The position numbers and the translations under genes are program-made. The notes under the pieces are model-generated. The model was not told where the DNA came from. It saw nothing but the letters and a program-made list of their open reading frames with translations, and made no database searches. From Chthoniobacterales bacterium (GTDB lineage: Bacteria > Verrucomicrobiota > Verrucomicrobiia > Chthoniobacterales > DYNR01), in the NCBI GenBank assembly GCA_026418675.1, contig JAOAAX010000005.1:77789-123004 (forward strand): a stretch of DNA of 45,216 bases, read 5' to 3'. Below, piece after piece: positions 35,369 to 43,342 of this stretch; within the stretch, counting starts at the first letter, position 1; the number at the start of each line of letters is the position of its first letter.

Positions 35369-36856
35369 TTATCTTTTATTGATTCGGTTAAGACTTATCT
35401 TCAGGAGAGTTGGAATCGGCCAGGGGAGGGGATCAAGTGCAATATCATTGATAGAGGATACATTAGTAGAAAAAGTGAGAATTTGAAGCGAATTCCTTGT
35501 GGCGGGGCTGAGGAACTTGGCAGGGAGAAGATGCAAATAGAAGCTTGCAAGACATCGGATGAGCCAAAAAGGCGAGCTTAAGCAAGCTGCCACAAGGAGA
35601 AAGCAAAAGCTGGAAATTGCCAGGATTCCTTGGTGGGCTTTCCAATCAAGGAGAGAGGCGAAAAACATTGTTAGGGTGGCTCCCAGGAGAATTGCAATCC
35701 AACTGAGGAAATTGGAGCAGGCAATAACTGAAGCGCGCAAGTGGGGAGGGGGGAGAACTTGGAGCAGCGTTTCCAAAGGGACAAGGAAAACTCCGCCAGC
35801 TATGCCCATAAAAAAACAAAACCCAATTGCCTGGCTGATGCCAACTGGCGTAGCAGGGAGGAGAGGCAGGAGAATCCCAAATAGACTCATACCTGCCGCA
35901 GCGGGTAGGGGAAGTCCAATGTCAATTTTTTGCCGACATAGCTGGCCGGCTAGTAATGCTCCTATGCCCAACCCCAAAGCCACAACAAGGAAGAGGAGCG
36001 TAGCAGCTTCCGCAGAAGGAAATTTTAGCTGATCGAGGCCAAAAGGGATAAGATTCAACTGGAGATAGGAACCAAAAAGACTAAAAACAGCCAGTGCAAG
36101 TATCGAAAAACCGAGGAGTTTATTTTGGATAATACAATCGAGTGCAGCTCGAAGAGTTGGAGTTTTTCTAATTTCCAACGAAGTCTCTCTCTTAACCGTC
36201 TCCGTGAGGGGTTCAACCTTCCATGCTGAAAGAGTTCCCACGAGGGAAAGCAACAGACAAACAAGCACACTCCGCGAATAATCATTTGCAAATAAAAAGC
36301 TTAAACTTGGTGCCAAAATGGTTCCGGCTATAATCGCCAGATACGTTGTTGCTTGGATTGCCCCATTTGCTCGCGCTAGAGCTTCAGTCTGAACAATCTC
36401 TGGTAAGATTCCATACTTGATCGGCGCAAAAAATGCGCTTTGCGTCGAAAGCAGAAAAACAGCACCGTAAAGAAGAATTGGATTAGCCATTTCCACCGAC
36501 ACGAAAGCAAAAACCAAGGCCAAAAGTTCAACTGTCTTGGTAAGCCGCAATAGGAGCTTTTTGGAGAAAATGTCTCCCAGAATTCCAGCGGGAATTAAAA
36601 ACATAAGAAAGGGGAGGGCGAAGGCCACTCCAACAATTCCTGTAATTTCCTCCGGATTAGCTTGCGGGCGAACTGCCAGAATGGCGTAAATTGCCGTGAA
36701 TTTGAAAATGTTGTCGTTTATAGCCCCTGTGAATTGAGCTATGTTGTGCCACCGAAAGGAACCGAAAGGAGTGGTTCCTGCACTTTTAGCTTGGTGTTTG
36801 GTTTCCAAGTGTTTTTTCTGAAAAAAGGGCAGACGTATTTTGTAAAAAAGCCCCAC
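35369..36856 (-). CDS. MFS transporter, LplT-like (lysophospholipid flippase)
   Basis: A ~495-residue inner-membrane protein with 12 predicted helices. NIAQFTGAINDNIFKFTAIY at the start of helix 1 and FLIPAGILGDIFSKKLLLR in the helix 2-3 loop (MFS signature G-x3-D) are the LplT/Aas-type landmarks; STQSAFFAPIKYGILPEIV is also diagnostic. LplT imports lysophosphatidylethanolamine for re-acylation. In many bacteria this domain is fused to PlsC and acyl-ACP synthetase; here it stands alone, with ~60 extra C-terminal residues. The frame is open to TTG 36934. GTG 36856, with GGTGG seven bases upstream, is a better start, and TTG 36808 is possible. All overlap the chorismate mutase gene. Confidence 0.8.
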   Translation of the reverse strand: MGLFYKIRLPFFQKKHLETKHQAKSAGTTPFGSFRWHNIAQFTGAINDNIFKFTAIYAILAVRPQANPEEITGIVGVAFALPFLMFLIPAGILGDIFSKKLLLRLTKTVELLALVFAFVSVEMANPILLYGAVFLLSTQSAFFAPIKYGILPEIVQTEALARANGAIQATTYLAIIAGTILAPSLSFLFANDYSRSVLVCLLLSLVGTLSAWKVEPLTETVKRETSLEIRKTPTLRAALDCIIQNKLLGFSILALAVFSLFGSYLQLNLIPFGLDQLKFPSAEAATLLFLVVALGLGIGALLAGQLCRQKIDIGLPLPAAAGMSLFGILLPLLPATPVGISQAIGFCFFMGIAGGVFLVPLETLLQVLPPPHLRASVIACSNFLSWIAILLGATLTMFFASLLDWKAHQGILAISSFCFLLVAACLSSPFWLIRCLASFYLHLLPAKFLSPATRNSLQILTFSTNVSSINDIALDPLPWPIPTLLKISLNRINKR

Positions 36857-37637
36857 GCAGTTTCCACCCACCTTCGAAGCAAGAGGAAGTCGAAGTCTGT
36901 TCGCTAGGCTTTTGCCACCTGGAGGTTTCGGCAAAAATAAAAGTCTTGCTATTTAAGCTTATCGCACCGAGCAACTGGATTTCTCTTCCCTCGCTAAACT
37001 CCTTCAGAAGTTGATAAGGAATTCCATTCCCTGTTATTACTTCCCGTGACCAAATGAATATTTCCGCATCCTCTTTTATCCTACTCTCCCCAGTGCGCAG
37101 GAGAAGGAAACGCTTCCCCTCGGCAGAAATTCGAATCTCAGAACAAACACACAGGGTGTTAGAAATGGCCAGCAATTCCAAAGCCGGCGAAATTTCTTGA
37201 GGCGAAAGCAACGCTCCCACCACACACTGACATTCTCCGGAAAACAAACTCTCCAAGAGTAGATTAGGATGTCTGAATTTCCTTACCTCAACACCGTTCC
37301 CAAATCGCGTTTGAATTGCCTCTAATGTTGCGGCTTCCTCCTTCCATGATGCTGCTGCAATCCGGAATGGCCCCTCAAGGCCAAGCGAAGCCGTAATTAT
37401 TTCCCGAAAGATGGAACGTAAAGCTACTGGTGATAGCGGCCCGGTATTTCGGTTTAAAATCTTTCGCATCAGTAGCTCTTCCCGGTCTGGCACAAAAGCA
37501 GCAAGCCCTTCATGCTCTTTCAGCTTGCCAATTTGCATAGCCAGTTGCGCCCGTTCGTTCAGAAGCTCCAAAAGTTGTTCATCAATTCTGTCAATCTGCG
37601 AGCGAAACCTTTCGATCTTTTCCAGGAAACAGCTCAT
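36786..37637 (-). CDS. Chorismate mutase with divergent prephenate-dehydratase-like tail
   Basis: A 283-residue protein. Residues 1-90 are an AroQ chorismate mutase (IDRIDEQLLELLNERAQLAM, FVPDREELLMRKILNRN, LRSIFREIITASLGLEGP), which converts chorismate to prephenate. Residues ~92-280 have the outline of a prephenate dehydratase plus ACT domain: LLLESLFSGECQCVVGALLS in the place of the E-N-S region and GKRFLLLRTGES near the T-R-F position. The ACT-like part is GNGIPYQLLKEFSEGREIQLLG. The catalytic T-R-F and E-N-S motifs are missing, so dehydratase activity is doubtful. It may be a regulated monofunctional mutase. It starts 20 bases after scpB in the same direction. Confidence 0.75.
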   Translation of the reverse strand: MSCFLEKIERFRSQIDRIDEQLLELLNERAQLAMQIGKLKEHEGLAAFVPDREELLMRKILNRNTGPLSPVALRSIFREIITASLGLEGPFRIAAASWKEEAATLEAIQTRFGNGVEVRKFRHPNLLLESLFSGECQCVVGALLSPQEISPALELLAISNTLCVCSEIRISAEGKRFLLLRTGESRIKEDAEIFIWSREVITGNGIPYQLLKEFSEGREIQLLGAISLNSKTFIFAETSRWQKPSEQTSTSSCFEGGWKLRGAFLQNTSALFSEKTLGNQTPS

Positions 37638-37657
37638 GGACCCATCAATTTTTCCTG

Positions 37658-38734
37658 TTATGTGTCCCCCAACGGGCCATTCCTCTTCTCCTCGCCTCCC
37701 ATCGGGTCTTCTATACCCTCCGTGCTTGTTAGTGAATCTCTTCCCAGAACAGAGCTAATTGAATCGCACTGATCAAACTGCTTAGCTACCGCTGGTTTGG
37801 GCTTTGCTGGCAGCTTATCCTCCCCTGCAACCTCTTGCACTCCAGTTCGGGGATCATTTCTCCTTAGTTCAGTTACGACCGCTTCTTGAGAGGTTTCAGG
37901 GCTTGTATGCTCCAAATGTGTCGGGCTTCCTCCCTGAAGCCTTACTTCGTCTATCTGATTTTTTTGGAGCTGAATGTCGTAATTTCGAAGGGACGTCCGA
38001 AATTCATGGCAATTTGGCAGCTCCTCCAGGGATCGGATGCCAAAATGTTCAAGAAATAAACTTGTTGTTGCGTAGAGAAGTGGACGCCCGGGACCATCCG
38101 ATCGCCCAGATATGTGTATCAATCCCCGTTCAAGCAAATTCTGCAAAACTTTTTCACACGAAACCCCACGGACTGCCTCAATCTCAGCACGCGAAATGGG
38201 TTGGCGATAGGCAATGATGGCTAGCGTCTCCAATGCAGGCGTAGATAGCCGCACTGGCCGCTCTTCCGTGCTGAGCATCGCTCGCAGCCAGGGAGCATAT
38301 TCCGGCCGCGAGACAAATTTCCATCCAGAGGCAGTTTCCACAAGGCAGCTTGGCGCACCTTCGCGGTCGTATTTTTCTGAAATTTGGACAAGTAAGTTGT
38401 GTATATTTTCCTTTGAAATTTTGGCAAACTCCTGGAGGTAGGGTTTGCCTGGCTCCATCTTGGCTGCAGTTTCTAATATCCCCAAAATCCCCTCAACTGT
38501 AAGCGCGCTTGGAGAAAAAAATACCAATGCCTCTATAACTTTGTGGATTTGTATATCTAAATTTTCGAAAAATTCTGTAGTCTTTCTTATCCCATGATGC
38601 AAGGAATTCTCTTCCTGCTCACTTGGATTCGCTGGCAGTCTTTGCTCGAGTTCCCTCTCTTCAGAAACGTCCTGCTGAAAAAAAACTGAACATTGCGCGT
38701 TGAATCCGTTTGAGCTGTTGGCAGAGACATCCAT
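37658..38734 (-). CDS. scpB: Segregation and condensation protein B
   Basis: A 358-residue kleisin-associated (Kite) protein of the SMC-ScpAB condensin that compacts and segregates the chromosome. Two winged-helix domains are visible: IHKVIEALVFFSPSALTVEG and, in the second, LSTPALETLAIIAYRQPISRAEIEAVRGV, followed by RGLIHISGRSDGPGRPLLYA and FLEHFGIRSLEELP. These are ScpB signatures. ScpB is usually 180-250 residues; here ~65 N-terminal and ~90 C-terminal residues are extra, low in complexity and acidic/polar. The start has an AGAGG ribosome site and lies 16 bases after scpA. Confidence 0.92.
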   Translation of the reverse strand: MDVSANSSNGFNAQCSVFFQQDVSEERELEQRLPANPSEQEENSLHHGIRKTTEFFENLDIQIHKVIEALVFFSPSALTVEGILGILETAAKMEPGKPYLQEFAKISKENIHNLLVQISEKYDREGAPSCLVETASGWKFVSRPEYAPWLRAMLSTEERPVRLSTPALETLAIIAYRQPISRAEIEAVRGVSCEKVLQNLLERGLIHISGRSDGPGRPLLYATTSLFLEHFGIRSLEELPNCHEFRTSLRNYDIQLQKNQIDEVRLQGGSPTHLEHTSPETSQEAVVTELRRNDPRTGVQEVAGEDKLPAKPKPAVAKQFDQCDSISSVLGRDSLTSTEGIEDPMGGEEKRNGPLGDT

Positions 38735-38749
38735 GGATTTGCCTCTGGG

Positions 38750-39532
38750 CTAACTTGAGTTCCTTGCCGGAGCAATTGAAGCAGGCAAAATATTTTCAAC
38801 CGGTCGCTCGAGCCATATTTCACCAAAAGAGTTTTCCTGACGAACTCGAATTTGCTTAAGCCGAATTAGCTCGAGCATGGCAAGAAAGGTAACTACAACT
38901 TCCGTCCGGCTGGATGCTTTACAAAACAATTCGTCGAAGCGGATAGATACCCCGGGTTGGGTATAGGAGAGAATAAAGTCTATTTTTTCGGAAACAGTGA
39001 AGTTTTCGCCGTAAATTTCCCTCGGTTGGGAATGTAGCGATTCAAGCCGCTTTAAAACTCTGCGAAAGGCATGGATGAGATCGAGAAGGCTCACGTCGCT
39101 CAGTGGCGTGGCCGGGAGATCTTCAAACTCCTCGCATGGAGAGATTCGGGGGAAAAGCGCTTCCTGCAAAGCTTCGCGCTGGCGGAGAACTTCGGCAGCT
39201 TCTTTGAATCTCCGGTATTCTACGAGTTGGCGGATTAGTTCCCAACGAGGATCATCCTCCTCAGCATCGTCCTCCGGTGTTTGTTGTTCCTGGGGGAGAA
39301 GATTGCGGCTCTTGATGTAGAGTAAGGTGGAAGCAATAACAAGGAATTCACCCGTATTCTCAAGGTCCATCTCCTGGATAGCCTCCACATATTGGATATA
39401 TTCATTGATTATTTTTTCGATGAATACATCGTAAATATCCACTTCATGCTGCTTCACAAGGTAGAGCAGCAGATCAAGTGGTCCCTCAAAAACCTCAAGT
39501 CGAATTTTGAAGGAATTATCAGCAGGCACCAC
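38750..39532 (-). CDS. scpA: Segregation and condensation protein A
   Basis: A 260-residue kleisin that bridges the SMC heads together with ScpB. The N-terminus FKIRLEVFEGPLDLLLYLVK and HEVDIYDVFIEKIINEYIQY are the invariant ScpA start. TGEFLVIASTLLYIKSRNLL follows, and the C-terminal winged helix has VVTFLAMLELIRLKQIRVRQ. An acidic linker (PEDDAEEDDP) is normal for the family. The start is GTG 39532 or the adjoining GTG, both placed just after a G7 run that makes a strong ribosome site. Operon order hpf-scpA-scpB. Confidence 0.95.
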   Translation of the reverse strand: MVPADNSFKIRLEVFEGPLDLLLYLVKQHEVDIYDVFIEKIINEYIQYVEAIQEMDLENTGEFLVIASTLLYIKSRNLLPQEQQTPEDDAEEDDPRWELIRQLVEYRRFKEAAEVLRQREALQEALFPRISPCEEFEDLPATPLSDVSLLDLIHAFRRVLKRLESLHSQPREIYGENFTVSEKIDFILSYTQPGVSIRFDELFCKASSRTEVVVTFLAMLELIRLKQIRVRQENSFGEIWLERPVENILPASIAPARNSS

Positions 39533-39579
39533 GACCCCCCCTTCGACGTATAGGAAGATAAGCGGAAAGTTTGGAGGCG

Positions 39580-39927
39580 TTATCCAACGCCGCGCTTTCT
39601 AGCTTCTGTAGCACGGCGGTTGTGATGTTTGGCCGTGCTTTGAAGACGGGTTTTCCGTTTGCGAAGCTGACGCGCAAGCTTGTCCACTACTCGATCAATC
39701 GCAGCATAGAGGTCAGATTCCGAATCCTCAGCGTGAATGTCCGGACCAGGTAGCCCCAAGTGAACTTTAACAGTATAGGGCTTTTTCTTGGATTCATCAT
39801 GGAGAAGCACTACATGAGCGCCAAGAATGCCATTGGTCATGTTTTCCAAATGGGAGATCTTCTCGGCAACATATGCGTGAATGGATGCTGTTAAGGTTAA
39901 ATGACGTGGACTAAGATGAATTTGCAT
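39580..39927 (-). CDS. hpf: Ribosome hibernation-promoting factor, short form
   Basis: A 115-residue HPF/YfiA-family protein that binds the 30S decoding channel and silences ribosomes in stationary phase. The start MQIHLSPRHLTLTASIHAYV, KISHLENMTNGILGAHVVLL, YTVKVHLGLPGPDIHAEDSE and the basic DLYAAIDRVVDKLARQLRKR helix are all as expected. It lacks the C-terminal dimerisation domain of long HPF. It is the first gene of the minus-strand operon; scpA follows after 47 bases. The divergent neighbour is a NusG-like gene, 157 bases away. Confidence 0.93.
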   Translation of the reverse strand: MQIHLSPRHLTLTASIHAYVAEKISHLENMTNGILGAHVVLLHDESKKKPYTVKVHLGLPGPDIHAEDSESDLYAAIDRVVDKLARQLRKRKTRLQSTAKHHNRRATEARKRGVG

Positions 39928-40048
39928 TTTAGATAGGTTAATCTTTTTTTAGGTTCACTTATGTTTTCTCAGAACATTATGAAAACGGAGCAGTTTTTTT
40001 GGCGAGAGCGGAATATATTTAACCTTTGTTTTTTCAAACAAAAGCCAG

Positions 40049-40078
40049 TTGACAATTCTCGCCTTTCAATGTGATAGA
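40049..40078 (+). promoter_or_regulatory. Candidate promoter of the NusG/RfaH-like gene
   Basis: TTGACA (40049-40054), 18 bases, then GATAGA (40073-40078), which is preceded by TGT and so has the extended -10 TGn feature. Transcription would begin at or just before ATG 40085, for which no Shine-Dalgarno sequence is seen. The frame is open back to TTG 40049, but that codon is the -35 box itself. Confidence 0.4.
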
Positions 40079-40084
40079 AACTTC

Positions 40085-40663
40085 ATGATCCGAATGCAAT
40101 CGGATGCTGACGAAATTAATTGGGAGGAATTTTCCTGGTATTGTTTTCGCTCGGCTCCAAAGAGGGAGCATATAGCTGGCCAAAACCTGAGGTCAAAACT
40201 GGAAGTAGAAGCGTTTTGTCCTCGAATCCGCTATCGCCGTTCCACTGCCCGTGGACCGGTTTGGTTCGTTGAAGCTCTTTTCCCAGGGTATTTTTTTGCG
40301 CGAATAAAACGGATGGACTTGCGCCAGGCTTGGTCTGTGCAGGGTGTTAAGGGAGTTGTTAAGTTTGGCTCCCAGCCAGCTACAGTCAGCGATAGAGTTG
40401 TGGAGGACTTGCGGAGCAGTTACGCCCAACATCAGGATCAAATTTTAAATTTGGATACAGAGATACGAATTGGGCGTGAGGCAGTAATTGCTGAGGGGCC
40501 GTTTATGGGTTTGAAGTGTGTAATTCAATATTATATGCCCGCTTCGGATCGGGTGGCTGTTCTCCTAGACTTTTTAGGAAGGCAGACAATCATGGAATTT
40601 CCTACTCATAACTTGCATTTGGATGGGGGTAGCCCGCGTATTCAAGCTATGAGGAAAATTTGA
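40085..40663 (+). CDS. NusG/RfaH-like transcription antitermination factor
   Basis: A 192-residue protein with a NusG N-terminal domain (WYCFRSAPKREHIAGQNLRS, FCPRIRYRRSTARGPVWFVE, LFPGYFFARI, VQGVKGVVKFGSQPATVSD) and a C-terminal KOW-type domain (IGREAVIAEGPFMGLKCVIQ). The KERE-like and P-G-Y motifs bind RNA polymerase. Specialised NusG paralogues (RfaH, UpxY) drive long polysaccharide operons, and the RfaH-like sequence suggests that class over housekeeping NusG, which normally sits with rpl genes. The target may be the polysaccharide locus 22 kb away, which is inference. Start ATG 40085 preferred; ATG 40094 is possible. Confidence 0.85.
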   Translation: MIRMQSDADEINWEEFSWYCFRSAPKREHIAGQNLRSKLEVEAFCPRIRYRRSTARGPVWFVEALFPGYFFARIKRMDLRQAWSVQGVKGVVKFGSQPATVSDRVVEDLRSSYAQHQDQILNLDTEIRIGREAVIAEGPFMGLKCVIQYYMPASDRVAVLLDFLGRQTIMEFPTHNLHLDGGSPRIQAMRKI

Positions 40664-41064
40664 GGTCTAGACCCATTTCAGACGTTTTGCTTAGCAGGTT
40701 TTTCCACCATTGCCTGTTCTTTAAAAAGGTGTTTTTTTAAGAGCTGCGCGAGCTTATGTTTCGCCAGTCAGCAATGCTTGGAACACAGTTTCTACAACTT
40801 GGAAAAAGCTGGGAAAATAGGTTTTGCTCCTTGACAAAACATCCTTAACAAGATTCTAGTTGGCTCTGATATGTTAACGTGGACATCGTTTTTGTTAATC
40901 AGTGGTCTTTTATTGGGTGGAGTTTGGTGGGTTTGTCGGAAGGATTCAGGAGATATGCGTTAGGCTGGTGTTTTAATTTGAAACATCACGAGAAAAGGTG
41001 CTAGTGTCAAAAGCTCTTTAAGCCAAAGTTATAGCACATTTTTTGCTATTCTCCTTTACGAAAT
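40664..41064 (+). other. Intergenic region with one possible tiny ORF
   Basis: About 400 bases between the NusG-like and GNAT genes. A TTGACA stands at 40831-40836 without a good -10. A 30-codon frame at 40871-40963 could encode a single-helix peptide (listed separately). ATAGCA/TGCTAT (41031-41036 and 41044-41049) can pair around a 7-base loop just before the GNAT start. No RNA gene is recognised. Confidence 0.4.
40871..40963 (+). CDS. Possible small single-helix membrane peptide
   Basis: ATG to TAG gives 30 residues: LTWTSFLLISGLLLGGVWWV forms one membrane helix, followed by a charged end CRKDSGDMR. The helix-then-charges pattern resembles small membrane subunits such as CcoS or MetS, but there is no Shine-Dalgarno site and the length is close to chance. 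A TTGACA lies 35 bases upstream. Reported as a candidate only. Confidence 0.25.
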   Translation: MLTWTSFLLISGLLLGGVWWVCRKDSGDMR

Positions 41065-41586
41065 GTGAAAAAATCGTGGCTGAAATTCACGTGGCGTCTT
41101 GGGCAAATCCAGCAGCCAGAGATGGAGGCTATCCAGCCATTCCTCATGCGCCCAGCTCTGCCTGAAGAAGAAGGAAGAGTTCTCGAAACTCTCTCTAAAT
41201 CAACTGCACTCGATAGCTCTTTAGGGGAAGCAGGGCGTTTGCTCCAATATTATTTCGCTGAAATTGTCCCGCGAACTTGGAAACATAAAAAGCGGGAGTC
41301 GTTGGTCGTTTTGCATGGCGAGAGAATTATCGGTGCATCGGTTTTTTTTCTCCTTGCAAGCGAGCCTTATCAACTTGCTTCCGGTCCCTGTGTTTTAAGT
41401 GAATATCGAAATCGTGGTCTAGGAACTGCTCTCCTCCAAGCAACTCTCTGGGAATTGCAAAAAGTTGGCTTGGATTTTGCTTGTGGAATTTGCCACCAAT
41501 TTAGCACCTTGGCAAAATACCTTTACCCCAAATTTGGTGGTGCCTCAGAATTCGTAGATTTTGAAATTTCTTCGTCAACAATTTGA
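41065..41586 (+). CDS. GNAT-family acetyltransferase-like protein
   Basis: A 173-residue protein beginning at GTG 41065. The acetyl-CoA-binding motif A is VLSEYRNRGLGTALLQATLW (R-x-x-G-x-G/A pattern with R-N-R-G-L-G-T), preceded by strands VVLHGERIIGASVFFL. A helix near the start (EEEGRVLETLSKSTALDSSL) and the tail YLYPKFGGASEFVDFEI fit the fold. The substrate is unknown. The symporter frame overlaps its last bases if the upstream ATG 41561 is used, and lies 14 bases downstream with the preferred ATG 41600. Confidence 0.75.
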   Translation: MKKSWLKFTWRLGQIQQPEMEAIQPFLMRPALPEEEGRVLETLSKSTALDSSLGEAGRLLQYYFAEIVPRTWKHKKRESLVVLHGERIIGASVFFLLASEPYQLASGPCVLSEYRNRGLGTALLQATLWELQKVGLDFACGICHQFSTLAKYLYPKFGGASEFVDFEISSSTI

Positions 41587-41599
41587 ACAGACTTTAGTG

Positions 41600-43342
41600 A
41601 TGAGCAAACAGTTTGCTAAAGTGGGCAAGGAAGAATGGGGATCAAGACTTGGAGTTATTATGGCCGTTGCGGGAAGCGCGGTTGGTTTGGGAAACTTCTT
41701 ACGTTTCCCCGGCCAAGCTGCTCAATACGGCGGCGGTGCTTTCATGATTGCTTATTTCCTCTCGCTTCTCATCCTCGGCTTACCCATTTGTTGGGCAGAA
41801 TGGGCAATGGGTCGCCGAGCAGGTCAGGCTGGCTTCCATTCCGCTCCCGGCATTTTTTATTATTTTGTAGGAAAATGGGGGAAGTATTTGGGCGTCATTG
41901 GTATTGTCGTCCCGGTTGTCATTTACATGTATTACGTCGTAATTGAGTCCTGGTGCCTTGGTTATGCCCTGAACTTCCTCTTCGGGAATTTACATTTCAC
42001 CTCAACTTCTCAGGCGAAGGAGTTTTTCGCAAATTTTGTCGGCATTAGTCAGGATGGTTCTGCAATCAAGTTCTCTCTTCTCTCCGCCATGCCCTACCTG
42101 TTGTTTGCTTATTTGTTAAATTTCTGGTTCATCTATCGTGGGCTAAGCCGGGGAATTGAGTTGTTTTGTAAATATGCGATGCCGGCACTTTTCTTCATAG
42201 CACTGATTGTCCTAGTGCGGGTGCTAACTCTCGGAACGCCAAACCCCAATTACCCCGACCGAAATGTTGAGAATGGTTTAGGCTTTATGTGGAACCCCGT
42301 CAAAACCATCCTCGAACAGAAAAAAGAGGATGGAATGTGGAAAAAAGAAGAAGAGCTAGTCGGAAAATGGATGATCGAGCAAGCTCAAAAGAAAGTTGAT
42401 GCAGCGCCGGACAAGTATCGGATTCGCGAAGTTGGTGTCCTCGAGCAGTTGTCAAATCCTCAGCTTTGGTTGGCTGCTGCGGGGCAAATCTTCTTTTCTC
42501 TTTCTGTCGGATTTGGCGTGATTCTCGTTTATGCGAGTTACTTAAGGAAAGACGACGACGTTATTCTCAGTGGGCTTGCTGCAACTTCCGCAAACGAGCT
42601 CTGTGAAGTTAGCTTAGGTGGTCTCATTACTTTGCCAGCTTCGGTTGCGTTCTTGGGAATTGGAACTGTAGCAGGTATGATTAGCACCTTCGCTCTCGGG
42701 TTTAATGTATTACCGATGGTCTTCTCTCAGATGCCCTTTGGTTCTATTTTCGGTTTTTTATTCTTCTTCCTGCTGTTTTTAGCAGCAATCACAAGTTCGC
42801 TCTCAATGCTCCAGCCAGGTATTGCCTTCCTTGAGGAAGCGCTCGGTGTCGGGCGTAAAACTTCCGTCGCTATCTTGGGTTTTGTTACCCTTTGTGGCAC
42901 TGCTTTTGTCGTTCATTTCAGCCAAGACCTTAAAGCCCTTGATACCTTAGATTTTTGGGTCGGGACTTTCCTGATTTTTGTCCTTGCTACTGTGCAAGTC
43001 ATCATCTTCGGATGGGTTTGGGGTGCAAATAACGGAATTCAAGAAGCTAACCGAGGTTCACTCCTTCAAATTTCACAATTCTGGGCGTTTATCCTTCGCT
43101 ACCTTTCTCCCCTCTACCTGTTAGCAATCTTTTCCCTTTGGTTAATTGAAAATGTTTTGGGAGTTCCTTTGCAAGGTGGCGCTCCGCGCACAAGCGCTTA
43201 CATTATAGACCTTTTTGTTAACCCCAATCTCGTTGCTTGGTTCTCGATTGCCATCATTATCTCCGTCGGCTTGCTCGTAGCACTCCTAGCAGCTAATTCT
43301 AAACGCTACCAGTCAAAACACAACCTCGATTACCAAATATGA
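41600..43342 (+). CDS. Sodium-dependent amino acid symporter (SNF family) with a cytosolic-type insertion
   Basis: A 580-residue secondary transporter of the neurotransmitter:sodium symporter (LeuT) family, ~12 helices. The helix 1 sodium-site motif WGSRLGVIMAVAGSAVGLGN / FLRFPGQAAQYGGGAFMIAY is perfect, and WLAAAGQIFFSLSVGFGVIL is helix 6. Bacterial members are ~450-510 residues. The excess is a highly charged segment of about 50 residues (ILEQKKEDGMWKKEEELVGK ... EVGVLEQLSNPQ) just before helix 6. The frame is open to 41561, but ATG 41600 (MSKQFAKVGKEEW) fits the family start. It is followed with an ATGA overlap by a MetS-like small gene, which points to a methionine/alanine-type amino acid as substrate. 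Confidence 0.9.
   Translation: MSKQFAKVGKEEWGSRLGVIMAVAGSAVGLGNFLRFPGQAAQYGGGAFMIAYFLSLLILGLPICWAEWAMGRRAGQAGFHSAPGIFYYFVGKWGKYLGVIGIVVPVVIYMYYVVIESWCLGYALNFLFGNLHFTSTSQAKEFFANFVGISQDGSAIKFSLLSAMPYLLFAYLLNFWFIYRGLSRGIELFCKYAMPALFFIALIVLVRVLTLGTPNPNYPDRNVENGLGFMWNPVKTILEQKKEDGMWKKEEELVGKWMIEQAQKKVDAAPDKYRIREVGVLEQLSNPQLWLAAAGQIFFSLSVGFGVILVYASYLRKDDDVILSGLAATSANELCEVSLGGLITLPASVAFLGIGTVAGMISTFALGFNVLPMVFSQMPFGSIFGFLFFFLLFLAAITSSLSMLQPGIAFLEEALGVGRKTSVAILGFVTLCGTAFVVHFSQDLKALDTLDFWVGTFLIFVLATVQVIIFGWVWGANNGIQEANRGSLLQISQFWAFILRYLSPLYLLAIFSLWLIENVLGVPLQGGAPRTSAYIIDLFVNPNLVAWFSIAIIISVGLLVALLAANSKRYQSKHNLDYQI

Noticed and set aside
35559-36032. 157-codon open frame on the + strand over the MFS gene
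   Set aside because: The - strand MFS protein has clear transmembrane and signature motifs; this frame is its basic, Arg/Lys-rich mirror.
40831-40860. TTGACA as a full promoter in the NusG-GNAT gap
   Set aside because: No acceptable -10 hexamer at 16-19 bases; kept only as a note.
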